A stretch of DNA of 64,000 nt, taken from positions 9,801,001-9,865,000 of the forward strand of contig OX327683.1 of assembly GCA_946807835.1 (NCBI GenBank), in the 5' to 3' direction. The stretch is from Ailanthus altissimus. Lineage: Eukaryota; Streptophyta; Magnoliopsida; Sapindales; Simaroubaceae. Positions 24,501-35,560 of the stretch are shown in pieces. The position numbers and the translations under genes are program-made. Under the pieces are notes generated by a model. The model saw nothing but the letters and a program-made list of their open reading frames with translations. It did no database searches and was not told the DNA's origin. Numbering within the stretch: position 1 is the first letter of the stretch; each line of letters starts with the position of its first letter.

Positions 24501-24699
24501 ATATAAATGACTTATTTCATTTTATTACCACAGTTCAGTAAAAAATAATAGAATAACCAAATTTATTCAAATAACTAACTAAAATTAAATGCGTTTGAGT
24601 TCTAGTACTAACAAATAATCATCTAATACTAAAGTCTTAAAATTATAAAAATAAACTTAAATAACTCTCACTGCCATGGCTGCAACAGTTGCATTATTT

Positions 24700-25868
24700 T
24701 CTAGCCTTAGACTGATCTTCCCTTCACTGAGTTGTCTAATTTTCTAGAACCCCTGTAATGAATTACAAATATGATTATTGGCTCTAGAATCAACTATCTA
24801 GGAATTAGTAGAATCAACGACTAAACATGTCTCAATAAAAAGAATTTTACTTGAAGTAGAAGCTGCTCGTTTAGCCATTGAAAGCTTTACTAAGTGAATT
24901 GGACAATTTCTCTTCCAATGCCCTTTAACACCACATTGGAAATATTTTCTTGTGGATTTCTTATCCTTTTATTGAATTTGCACAGAAACTGAGTTAGATG
25001 CTCTCTTGGGCTTATTCTTTTTTTTTTTTCCTACTACTCTTCCCTTACGATTGAGATAATAAGAGAAAGATGGGCCCTTAGTCAAATGAACACTTAGTCC
25101 ATGTTTCATTATGGCCTCGGCAGCTCTAAGATGATTCATTGGCTCAATTAATGAAAAATTCAACTGATTCATTGACGTGTTTAACAAGAAAGTCTGAAAT
25201 GAGGGTGCTAAGGTTTTTATGACTATCTCGACCTTAGATTAACCAATGTATTCCCCACCCAAATCCTTAACTTGCAAGAATAATGCAATCATTTTCAACA
25301 TATGATTTTTCACAGGAGTTCCTTTGACTTGTCTGGAATTCGTGATCTCTATCAAAGTAGCTTGCCTCTAAGTCCTATTTTTATTAACAAACATCTCTGA
25401 AAGGTTGAAGACCATATCAGCAACCATTTCTATAGTCTCATATTACTTTTGTAGAGTACTAGATAAATAAGCTACATCTGGCCATTTCATCAGACTGTTG
25501 CCACTTGTTATAAGCATCTTTTTCAGCTTGAGATGTTTTTTCAATAGTTTTATGAGGGCATTTTTCAATTAAGACATATTTGTGCTTTTCAGCTATAAGA
25601 ACAATGTCTGAGTTCCTTTTTAAATCCACATAATTATTTTGGTTAACTTGTTTTGGTTAATAATGTATGCTAGTGGGCTGAATAAAGACATAATTTTAAA
25701 AAATAAATTCATATATAAGCATACATTATCTGATAACATGTGTACCTTTTGCATGAATACATGAAATGCATTTATATAGAACTCTTTAGTTATATTACTC
25801 ACCGGTAATCTAATTTTCATTCAGAATACGCCTCCGTAGGGTGGTCGTATCTGTCATGAATCAGACTA
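24700..25868 (-). pseudogene. copia B protease and gag pseudogene
   Basis: On the minus strand, protease reads I-V-D-S-R-A-N-N-H-I-C-N-S (about 24755-24815). The active-site D-S-G has become D-S-R. Just upstream of it in coding order is the zinc knuckle F-Q-C-G-V-K-G-H-W-K-R-N-C (about 24905-24950), whose first Cys is replaced. Gag continues in the open frame 24969-25187 and then in broken pieces to 25868, where a gypsy derivative interrupts. The frame at 25620-25820 has no recognisable motif. Confidence 0.8.
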
Positions 25869-25873
25869 GTACC

Positions 25874-27998
25874 TGATAAGGCGTAATTGTATAAACTATT
25901 TTATCTTCCTAACTTGATATTTGTTCAATTTATCTTAATAATTGGGCTATTTATGCATATTAATGTTATTTTATAGGTTTAAGCATTGTCGGAGCAAAAA
26001 TACCGGAAAACGGACGCAAATGGGAGCATTAGAGATAAAAATACAAATGGAGTTTGCTATACCCCTAGCTTAAATGAAAAGAAAAGAAGAGCAACAAAAT
26101 AGCTAGGGAATCAAAGAAATAAGTTTGGGGGAAATTCGGGTGGAAAACAATGGTTGGGTTTGAGTAACCTCAAGAGGAATGTGTGTTTATGGTGTAAGTT
26201 GAGCCAAAATCTATCCATTTTATCATACCCTCACCCTAGCCATGCATTACAAGCTAACTAAAGTCATATTTGATCCTTGATTATGTGTGTGTCTACATTA
26301 GTGGAGAGTGATGCGAAAAACAAGCATATGGAGTGTTAAATAAAAGCAAAAATCTCATAGAGACCATCTCATTATCTTATGTGCATAAACTAATCCGAGC
26401 GCATGCTACTAATGATTTTAGCTATTCACACACACACCAAGTAGGTCACTTGTGGGTATGAATAAGTGTTGGATTAATACGTTGAACGGTTAAGATATTT
26501 AGAATTTCCTTGAGAATAGTAGTCATGAGAAATTTTTGAGATAAATTACTAATCGTTTGCCAACCCAATGTTTTATATCTTTTTATTGTTTGTTGTCATT
26601 TTTTGTGTTGTCCGTGTGCTCTCTTACTCGAGGACGAGCAAGTATTTAAGTTTGGGGGTATTTGATAAGGCGTAATTGTATAAACTATTTTATCTTTCTA
26701 ACTTGATATTTGTTCAATTTATCTCAATAATTGGGCTATTTATGCATATTAATGTTATTTTATAGGTTTAAGCATTCTCGGAGCAAAAATACCGAAAAAC
26801 GGACGCAAATGGGAGCATTAGAGATAAAAATACAAATGGAGGCACTGTTGCTACAGTACTACTGTTGCTACAGTGCAGCGCCGCGGCGCCAATTGCAGAA
26901 AGTGAGCGCCGCGGCATTGAATCTCAGCGCCGCGGCGCCGGGACCTAGACAGCAAATGTTGACAGGTTCCTGAAAATCAGGAAACCCAAAAGCAACCCTA
27001 AGTGTGCCCTAATTCCGTGCTCTTACCTATTTATTTGCTCAAAACTTACATTTTGGAGGAGACTCCAGTTGGGACAGCAGCTGGAAACACAAAGAAACAC
27101 CTAACTTCTAAGTTTGGAGAAATCAAAGAGGAAGGAAGCAAGCTTCAACAACAAAGACATTTAACAGGGATGTCTTCTTTGCTTTGATTCTTTACTTGTT
27201 GTAAGATCTTTAGTTTACATGTATTGATGGAATTAGCTTCAAGATTGTGTAGTTTAATGATGAGCTAATTTCATTCATCTAGGATTACATCCTTAAACTC
27301 ATTATGTGATTGATTTTAGTTCTCTCTTTTATGGTATTAATTCAGCTTTTGATATAGTCATTGTGCTTGTGCTTAATGCTATTTGATTACTTGGCCAGTA
27401 GTTAAATTGATCTAGAAATGCTTAAATAAACTTGACAAAGGCATTTAGGTATTTAGTCTTAAGCATAATGATGCATGATCATAGTGTAGTACACTTGAGT
27501 TTCATATGAGATAGACATATACTCATAAGGCATGTATGGCTCATAAAACTTGTGCTTAATGAATTTTGTTCAATTTATTTATCATAGACATATAGATATT
27601 TGATTGGATAGAATATATTTGTTTGACCTGCAAAAGAGGCTTGTGATGTGTTGAGTGTTTTGGTCAATATATCAAGTTGAGAACCAATAAACATCAAAGA
27701 GATTCTGCTGAATTTATTTGCATAATGGGGGATAGTTTGTAATCCTAGGATTTCTCTTATTGAATTTAACTTGTTCATAATTTAGTTTATCACTTAGCAT
27801 AATTAAGTTGTTCTTTTACTTGAGTAGTTTAATATCATACATTAAATCATTTTCTGGATAATAGTAGAAAGACACCATTTCAGTACTTAAACTAGAAAAG
27901 ATAAATCATTCTCTGTGGGATCGACACTTTTCTCATCATATATTACTTGTTGCGATACGTGCACTTGCGTTAGTTTGTGTTATAAAAACCACACAACA
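25874..27998 (+). mobile_element. Internally deleted Tat-type gypsy element, TSD GTACC
   Basis: A compact 2,125-bp element with perfect target duplications GTACC (25869-25873 and 27999-28003). It consists of the first 179 bp of a 5' LTR (25874-26052), about 610 bp of 3' internal non-coding sequence ending CTCGAGGACGAGCAAG and the polypurine tract AAGTTTGGGGGTA (26649-26661), then a full 3' LTR (26663-27998, 1,336 bp, TGATAAGG...CACACAACA). The LTR parts can be aligned without gaps and differ at 4 of 179 positions. All coding sequence is gone, so the deletion joined LTR to 3' internal sequence. It is inserted in the gag/leader region of copia B. Confidence 0.93.
26663..27998 (+). mobile_element. 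Complete Tat-type 3' LTR with palindrome words
   Basis: The LTR of 1,336 bp begins TGATAAGGCG and ends ACACAACA. It contains two GTTGCTACAGT words (about 26847-26873) and three GC-rich palindrome words: CAGCGCCGCGGCGCC (26876-26890), GAGCGCCGCGGCATT (26904-26918) and CAGCGCCGCGGCGCCG (26925-26940). The open frames 26731-26973 and 27002-27187 cross this block by chance. The end has the usual GGGATCGACA...CTCATCA...TATTACTTG...GTGCACTTGCG terminus. Confidence 0.9.
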
Positions 27999-28003
27999 GT
28001 ACC

Positions 28004-29794
28004 ATACTAATTTATTATTACTATTATTATCTAGATATCTCTTATCAAATAATAATAAACTACCAAATCTTTAGCCCTTAGATTTAATTGATAAGAACTC
28101 TGTAGGGAGGATATCAATCAACCCAAGTTGAGTGTATAACCATTATTTCAATCGTTTATATTTTCCAATTAAAAAAGCCACCATAGGATAGTTAATTTCG
28201 CATGTGCCCTATACTGGATTTTATCCTTTAAGGAAGTCTTATCTAGTAACCAGTTCTGATCAATACCCTCCGTGGGGAGCTCACAAAGTTTGAGCAGTGC
28301 ATTAATCTACCTTACTATATGACCAATAATGGAGGTCATGAGCTTTATGTCTAAAGCCTTCTCTCACTCAATATTTAAATTCTCAGAGTTTTTTAAATTT
28401 TAATATACCAATTAATTTATAAAATGACATTCCACTCATTAATATCTAATTTTATCTTTATAAAATAATTAATAAGATCACATTAAATAATAAATTAACA
28501 TAATATTAAAAATACGACAATAATTTTATTTTAATCTCATTATAATATTAATGTCACACATAATGATATATTTTATGCATAGACATGTGAATGTGGCACC
28601 CTTAATCTATATGACATGTTATTCATCCAATCAATTAAATTGATAAATAAATAACTCATAATTCGTGACTTTTCATAGGAAGAAACATATTAAAATTAAG
28701 GCTAAATTCTCCAAAGTCTTTCTTGAAGTCAACTTGGGCTCTTCCAAAATGTTATCTCCTCTTGCTTATCTCATTTTATGAGCTTTTTAATTTTCTTTGG
28801 TCCACTTATTTTTAAAAATAAATTGAGCATATTTTAAACTTAAAATATCTTTGGGCCTTGTTAAAAAAATCCTTTTAGACTCAATAATTTTAATAAAATA
28901 GTCCAAAACAATTTTTATAAAATTGATCAAAAGTAAAAGAAGTTTAGGCCAACTTCGAATTTTCAAATACCCAAAAATAGTCCAAAATAAATTTGGATCA
29001 AACTTTAGGACCTATTTGTAAATATCTCAAAATTATCTACCCAAACTTTAATTACCTAAAATTAAAGGGGGCAGAGTGAGAATAACCAACTCTGTTGAGT
29101 GCATGATTTACAAACTTTTAAGGGTTAATTTGTAATATATACAAAATATCTTAGCTATATCATAGTAAATAAAAGTTAAAAGGGTCTAGATAATATTTGT
29201 TAAATTACAAACCCAAATTCATCTTTTCCTTTCTCCCTACGCCACCGCCCATTTCCTTGCCCAACCTCCGTCCACTGATTCAAGCAACCGACTAATGCTT
29301 AGAGGAGACTACTGTCAACTCCATCGCCGTGAAACCGCGAGCAACGCTCGTCAAGGCCACTCCTAGCCACCACAATCTGCGAGAAACGATCGCTGCTACT
29401 AGTGTTCATTGCCAACGGTAGCCACTATTTTTTTTTTCACTCTTTTCTCCCTTTTTTAAATACAATAAAAATAATATAAAAAAAAGAAACCTATATATTC
29501 TTTAGATTACAAATAAAAATTTTACGCCAATTAATTGGCATACAAACAAAATCTAAAGAACCACCAGGAATTAACCTAACCAAGAGAGAAATTTTTGATA
29601 TTATTTCATTACCCGTCTTGTTACAATTCTGAAGAAAAAATACAAACAAATATCTAACGATAAATTATTGGGCATAACTATTCATAACATAATTAATAAA
29701 ATAACAAATATAGATTAAATATGCAATTGATTTTACAATAAACAAATGCTACCACGCATAAAAATAAATTATATAGGTAATATGAACAAGACGA
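28004..29794 (-). mobile_element. copia B leader and 5' gag region, non-coding
   Basis: Between the gypsy insertion and the primer site lies AT-rich sequence without a readable gene. Two CTCCGTGGGG-like words, CTCTGTAGGGAGG (28098-28110) and CCCTCCGTGGGGAGC (28266-28280), echo CCTCCGTAGGG at 25831-25841 on the other side of the gypsy insertion. A GC-richer segment at 29228-29420 stands out and may be captured sequence or a leader element. Nothing else is recognisable. Confidence 0.6.
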
Positions 29795-29805
29795 CTCTGA
29801 TACCA
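29795..29805 (-). other. Primer-binding site of copia B (tRNA-iMet type)
   Basis: The minus strand reads TGGTATCAGAG two bases after the LTR end. This is the standard copia primer site, complementary to the 3' end of initiator methionine tRNA. Confidence 0.92.
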
Positions 29806-29807
29806 GT

Positions 29808-31050
29808 TGTTGGTAGTAAATAAAACAAAATCTATTTAATAAAATGAACACAGTAGAAGCCAAATCATCTTATTCGTAACATGTATAAAGATAGAAGTTT
29901 ACCTCAATTCCTCGCTATGACAAATCTTGAATTGACTAGCTACAATCTTCTCTACTATCCTCAACCTTCAAACTCAATGGATGTGGGCACGTGGATCTTT
30001 TCTTAATCTCTAGAATCACTAATACCCAAATCTGAAAGAAGGGTAATAACCAAATTCCTTTTCCACGTAAAAAGATTTTTTCTAGTTATGGTTGTTGTGT
30101 TATGTTTACTACTCTATATTTCCCATATATATAGGAATCTCTCTTGAGAATTTAGAATTAGATTAGGATTAGGAAACCCATGTTATTAAGTAAAATGTCA
30201 TTTAATTAAAGGAGTTTTAATTAAATTAGGTTTGATCTTTAGATCAATAATAACCACTTGATTGATCCTCTAATTGATGTCTATAATTAAAGCTAGGCCA
30301 TAAAAAAATGTCTAACCTCTTTAATTACTTATTTGCTCCTAAGTCATTAAATGCTCTAATATCACTTTTAATATATATTTGTATATAAATTTACAAATAA
30401 ATATTATTATTCAATAAATAACTTATTGAATAAACTATGGCCACATATTCAAATGATCAAGTACTGCAAATAGCTTAAGTGAACATTATATATTAGATTC
30501 CATCTTGCAAATATATGTTCCTACGACCCATGAAATTATATCTCCAAGATATTGAAGTTTTGATCATTTATATAGATCTCACTCCGTGATAACTCAAAAG
30601 ATATAACACATGAATGTAAGTTCATTATTTGCTCAGGATTAAGATCAATAAAGCTTATCAAAGCTTTTGCCAATTAAGATCAATGACATTTAGTTAACCT
30701 GATCAAAATTTACAATAGTCCTGTTCAAAGTAACATATACACTAGATTTTTTACTTAAAGTCTCTACTTCGATGATCAAGGTAAATCATCCACTATAAGA
30801 AGTAGAAAACCTGCAACCTTACATAATGAAATGCTTTTTTTCATTAATGGTTGTGAACATTAATTAATTTATAAAGAACTTGTGATTTATACCCTCTGTA
30901 TTAGCATTATATGCCTAATATATAGATTACATACTTTATAAATATGAGCTCATCAATGTATACTCAATTATATGTATGAATAAACTTTTATTAATCAAAT
31001 AAAATATTATTTCGCATGCTTTAAGGGCATAAATAACATTATGGCTAACA
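29808..31050 (-). mobile_element. copia B 5' LTR
   Basis: 1,243 bp. On the minus strand it starts TGTTAGCCATAATG at 31050 and ends CTACCAACA at 29808, just before the primer site. It matches the 3' LTR (19178-20425) in landmarks such as TTACCTCAATTCCTCGCT. It lacks about 160 bp present in the 3' LTR near 19560-19715 and has about 130 bp the 3' LTR lacks. The visible divergence makes this an old insertion. Confidence 0.88.
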
Positions 31051-31176
31051 CTTTTATGGTCTGACCGCTACGTGTCGCTGGGTATGGTTTGATGCTCATG
31101 GAGTTTGATGTGCGTAGATATAGGATCTTTCGGCTCACATAGGTTGGTTGTATATCCGATGCTTTCAGATTGTATC

Positions 31177-32416
31177 TGATGCGATCTTTCTATATCATAA
31201 AATTAAGTGCAAGTATACATTATCGTATGCAAGTAATAAAGGGACTAAATAGTCGGATGTCGAACCCACAGGGATAATTTTTTCTTTTTAACCAATTATT
31301 AAAATTATGTCTTCCTAATATTTATTCAAAAAAATAAAAATCTAAGAATGAATGTAGAAAATATAAAAGTAAAAACACAATGCAAGAGAATTATGTGATA
31401 GCAATATAGAGAAAACCTAGGATTAATACTATCCCTCAATATGCTTTCTAATGATTAATCCTCTAATATTTAACTCCCTTAGTCTTTGTTATTGATCAAG
31501 ACACTAATATATTCACAAGCCTCTTCCAAGGTCATGCGAGTATACTTTAATTTACCAAATACCTATATTCCTATGGTACTTGTAATAAACAAAGATTCAT
31601 TAAGATTAAGTCTTATTGATCATACATGCTAATTAGGTATATTCCTATCCTAAATTGAAACTTGCATATACAACATTGAATGTTACTCTACAATCATGCA
31701 TCGAATTACCTAGGTCTAAATATTATGATTCCTCTTCCGAGTTTATCAATAATATTACCAACTCATTCACCGTATATTAGCCAGATATATTGAAGCATTA
31801 AGATCAAGTAATTTAAATATCAAAGAATTAAGTTTATTAAATATTCAAAAGATATAGCAATTAAGCACACATATTGAGTTCAAGTATTAACCTTAGAAAA
31901 TAAGTTTAGCTCATGGCTACAAGAGAACAGTAATAAAAATAATAATAAACCATGATAGAATCAATAGCAAACCGATATAGACGTCGAATTGCTCTTGATT
32001 ATGCTGCCTAGGGACTCTAGATGCCGAAGAACGCCTTGAATCTCTCTCTAAAGTTGCTTCAATTAAACTCCTATTGCTCTCCAAGACTCGTGCTCAATAT
32101 GTATGGTGTTCTTGAATTGCTCTAGGTTGCTCTTGGATTCCTGGGAACGAGTGACTTTTTATAGAGATTGATATGAGGTTGAAAATCTCAATTCTCGTCG
32201 GACTAGGACTCGCGCTACTGTTGGGGAGCTATGCTTCTGTCGCTGGGGCGACGCGTGAAAAAGGTTTCACCGCTGGGGCGGTAGGCTGATAGCGCTAAGG
32301 CACTGGAATATCGCTAGCACGATAAAGGTCTAGCGCTGGGGCGCCAGATGCGACTTCAACAGGTCATATTTCTTATTTCGATCACTATTCCAGCGCTGGG
32401 GCGATGGACACATTAT
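31177..32416 (-). mobile_element. Truncated Tat-type LTR, same family as 8457-9855
   Basis: It begins on the plus strand with TGATGCGATCTTTCTATATC, matching the left end of the LTR at 8457. It follows that LTR closely for about 1.2 kb (gag-less, non-coding), then stops at the last palindrome word near 32410. The TGATAAGGGC terminus is lost together with the adjacent copia A LTR segment. Six or seven GCTGGGGCG-type words remain in 32215-32412. Its host is the copia A LTR. Confidence 0.88.
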
Positions 32417-32477
32417 TTTGAAAGGATTATATGAATATGTAGTAACCTTAACATGTATAGTCTAACGTGTTGGTTAG

Positions 32478-35176
32478 TGTAGTAACCAGTATCCATAACC
32501 GGTAAGAATATGTATATTTATATATATAAATATACGTATTTTATTTATATGTGGGTGATCCTTGATTTATATATTGTTATTAGTAGTGTTTTTATAGGTT
32601 AAGGATATACTATTAGTATTGGGTTTATTTGCAAAACTTTAGAATTATTTTAGGGACCAAATTGTTATACTTTGAAAGTTTTGGGGCAAATTCGTAAATA
32701 CAAAAAATTAGCCTCTTAGTATAAAAATACACTTTTGAACCCTAATTTACCATTTTTAGGTCGAGCTACCCATTTTAAGAGAGAGAAGAGAGAAATAGAG
32801 GAGAGAGAAAGAGGAGAAGAAATTGGAATTTTGAATTTCAAGAGGTATATCATACGTATTTCTCAATTTATTGGTATTAATTAAGTTAATTCCTTTAAGT
32901 TTTGATTTCTGAAAATATGTATAATTGAGGATTTGTTGTGTATTTCGTAAGATCATATGAGAATTGATGATGATCTATAAGATAGTTTGATAAATCATGA
33001 TGAATTGTGGAATTTCTGCTGGATAACCTCTTGATCTAGGAATTTTATAAATTGTTGTGATTCGATTCTGGTTTTGAATTTTGAGTATATGAAATTAGAC
33101 ATGTTAAGGATCATCTGAGACTTTGAATCGATTGAAAATTCTGGAAATTGAATTTATAGTGAATTTACCAAAATGACCCTGAAATTCTGGAAATTTCCTG
33201 TGTAAACAGTATAATACAGTGACGAACAATGTTTGTCCTACTGAATGATCTTCAAAAATTACGAATTTGTGGAATATGATAATTTTATATGTCTAATATA
33301 ATATACTCGTAATTGAGAATTTAGATCAATGTGGTTGAAATGTTATGATTTTCTAAAGTATATCCGCTCATTACAGTATTTGATTAACAGATTTTTAAAG
33401 CTATGGAATAAAATAGTTTTAAAATATTTTTGGCAGTGATTTGGAAGAGAAATATTTATCATGGACTGATATATGTGTTAAGAGTATTTATGTGGTATTT
33501 TTATAATTTTTTAGTTAGTATATGATTTTATAAAATTGGGAGATTGAATACTGTTCAGTAAGTATCTTGATCCTGTCAGGTTTGTAGTTTGGATTCGATG
33601 GTGTGTATGGAATGGATTGTGTAGGAATGTTGATATAATATTCATATATAAGAAGTATATATGAGTCAAGAATGATATATTCTGATTTCTGAGTAATTGG
33701 ACATCATTTGATCTATTAGAAAATTTTGTTAAGTGTAAGTGATCAGAATGACAGGTTTTGAGAAACCAAGTATTTAGACCAATTTGATGTGATAAATGCA
33801 TTGTGTATAATTTTGTAAGCTATTTAAAGTATTTTGTGTGAATTGTGAGGCTTATGAAAGGATTAATCTCCATTGATAGGTTAAGGAGATTTAAGCCTTG
33901 TAACTGAAAGTGTTAAGAGGTAAGTATACTAGACTTTTTACTGGAATCACAATAAACATAGTAAGTGTTATGAATGATTTTGTAAATGTGGTTAAGAATA
34001 TGTTTATGTTATGTCAAAGTATATTTTGATATGAAATGTGAATATATGTTTATGAATGTGAGCATTGACATTGAGCATGGACATACATGTGTTTTTTGAA
34101 AGTGAGCTTTCAAAATAAGATATGTTTAACAAAGAAAGCTTTTGAAGTGTAATATGTCCATGAGAAATATTTTGTGTTTTGAGGGTACTTGAACTCACTG
34201 TTAACTTAGTAGGCATTTTATGTGATTTGTAGAGCCTTTATGTGTGGCCTTTCCTTCGGGATTGGTATATGTTATGTGTTCCGTATGTAGGGAGGATCCT
34301 ATTGGTACCTAAAGGAAGTGTGAGTCATCACATTCGTGTGGTGGCGTATTGGTGCATGTGAGAGGACTCACTGATGATCAGGGTGAGGGTTTGGCTTTTA
34401 CCTTTGGGTATGAGCATTATATATGTGTAATTTTAAGACCTCACTTGTACTATTCCTCTCATACGGTATGTCACCTACGAGTGACATTTGGCTCATTATG
34501 TGATATGTGATATGTAAGTCCTACTAAGTAGTAGTTGAGTGATGGTATTCCTATTATGTGTTTTGAAAGAATGTGTAAGCGCTTACATGATATGTGATTT
34601 GATAAGATTATGATTTTGATTGATCACAGCATATCATACATATGCATTGTGTACATATATGTATTTGTATTTGATATATGAAAAATTAGTATGCTTACTG
34701 AGTTTTATACTCATTATAGTTTATGGTGATTTCAGGTAAATAAGGTACATGTGTGCTTAGCGGATTTGGCAAGGCTTCTGCTGTTCCTTGGGTTCCCTAA
34801 GTTGTTAGGTTGCTAAGTGTTTCATTTGGGGACACGTGGGATAAGATATTTGATTTGTCCCTATTGAATAAATACTTATGTATTATTTTATTGTGTGTGG
34901 TTGGATTTAGTTTAAGTTTCACCAAGTGTAGTAACGGATTGATTTTAAGTAAGAATTTGCAATGAATATATTCTGGGCTTCCGGTAACAAAGTTGCTACT
35001 GGTGACGTAGTAGAGTGTTAATCTCTGAGAAAACTCTGCGTATCTCCGGTTTACTAATTGTCCCAGTCATAATTCAATTGCTATAATTCTGAAACAAATT
35101 TAAATGAATGTTTAAGTATTATTGAATGAATGTAAGTGATGTCGTGTGTCAGATCTGTTGGGTCTGGAGCGTGACA
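32478..35176 (+). mobile_element. Solo LTR of about 2.7 kb, probably chromovirus gypsy, TSD GTTAG
   Basis: It starts TGTAGTAACC and ends GGGTCTGGAGCGTGACA, flanked by perfect duplications GTTAG (32473-32477 and 35177-35181). The length of 2,699 bp, the TGT...ACA ends and the GGGTC...GTGACA terminus resemble LTRs of plant Tekay/Del chromoviruses. That lineage call is an inference, since no coding region is attached. There is a purine-rich GAGAGA stretch at 32780-32820. The three minus-strand frames at 32756-34216 are chance frames. It sits in a copia A LTR, which continues on both sides. Confidence 0.88.
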
Positions 35177-35225
35177 GTTAGCGTACCGTATTAAATAGTT
35201 CAATACACTAAAATTCAGCAATTTA

Positions 35226-35560
35226 CTAGTATATGGTTAAATGGTGGTATCCACTTTTGGTTAACTTGGTAACCTAGTAAGGATATAAAAGTAATTTCAC
35301 ATAATGATTATTTAATTGTTAAAAAATTAAAATAAATATTTGTTTATTTAATAGTTAAATAAATAATTTAACATAACTATGGTTAAAATTTAACCATATA
35401 GTTAAGTTAATATTAACCTTACTTAATGGTTAAGTAATGGTTAACTTAACCATGGTTAAGTTAATTAACTAGGGTTATATTATTTAAATATTTATTTAAC
35501 TTAAGGGTTAAGTTAAACTAACTTAACTAAGGCTGGTTAAGTTAAATGTAAATACAAATT
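35226..35560. repeat. Low-complexity GGTTAA/GTTAAC-rich block
   Basis: Within the copia A LTR, GTTAA and TTAAC words recur many times. They form local palindromes such as GTTAACTTAACCATGGTTAA (about 35437-35456). The matching part of the LTR at 42242-44508 is not built like this, so the block is a local expansion by slippage or small duplications. Confidence 0.7.

Larger units (their letters stand above)
19178..31050 (-). mobile_element. Ty1/copia family B, near full-length, antisense, with nested insertions
   Basis: An antisense copia element with both LTRs: 3' LTR 19178-20425 and 5' LTR 29808-31050, plus a tRNA-iMet-type primer site at 29795-29805. The left flank CTTTC (19173-19177) and right flank CTTTT (31051-31055) agree at four of five bases, and the copia A LTR reads through once this element is removed. 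From right to left it holds leader, gag, protease, integrase, RT and RNase H, all broken. Insertions inside are a plastid rDNA piece plus a solo-like LTR (20541-21893) and a gypsy derivative (25874-27998). Without these, the element is about 8.4 kb. Confidence 0.88.
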
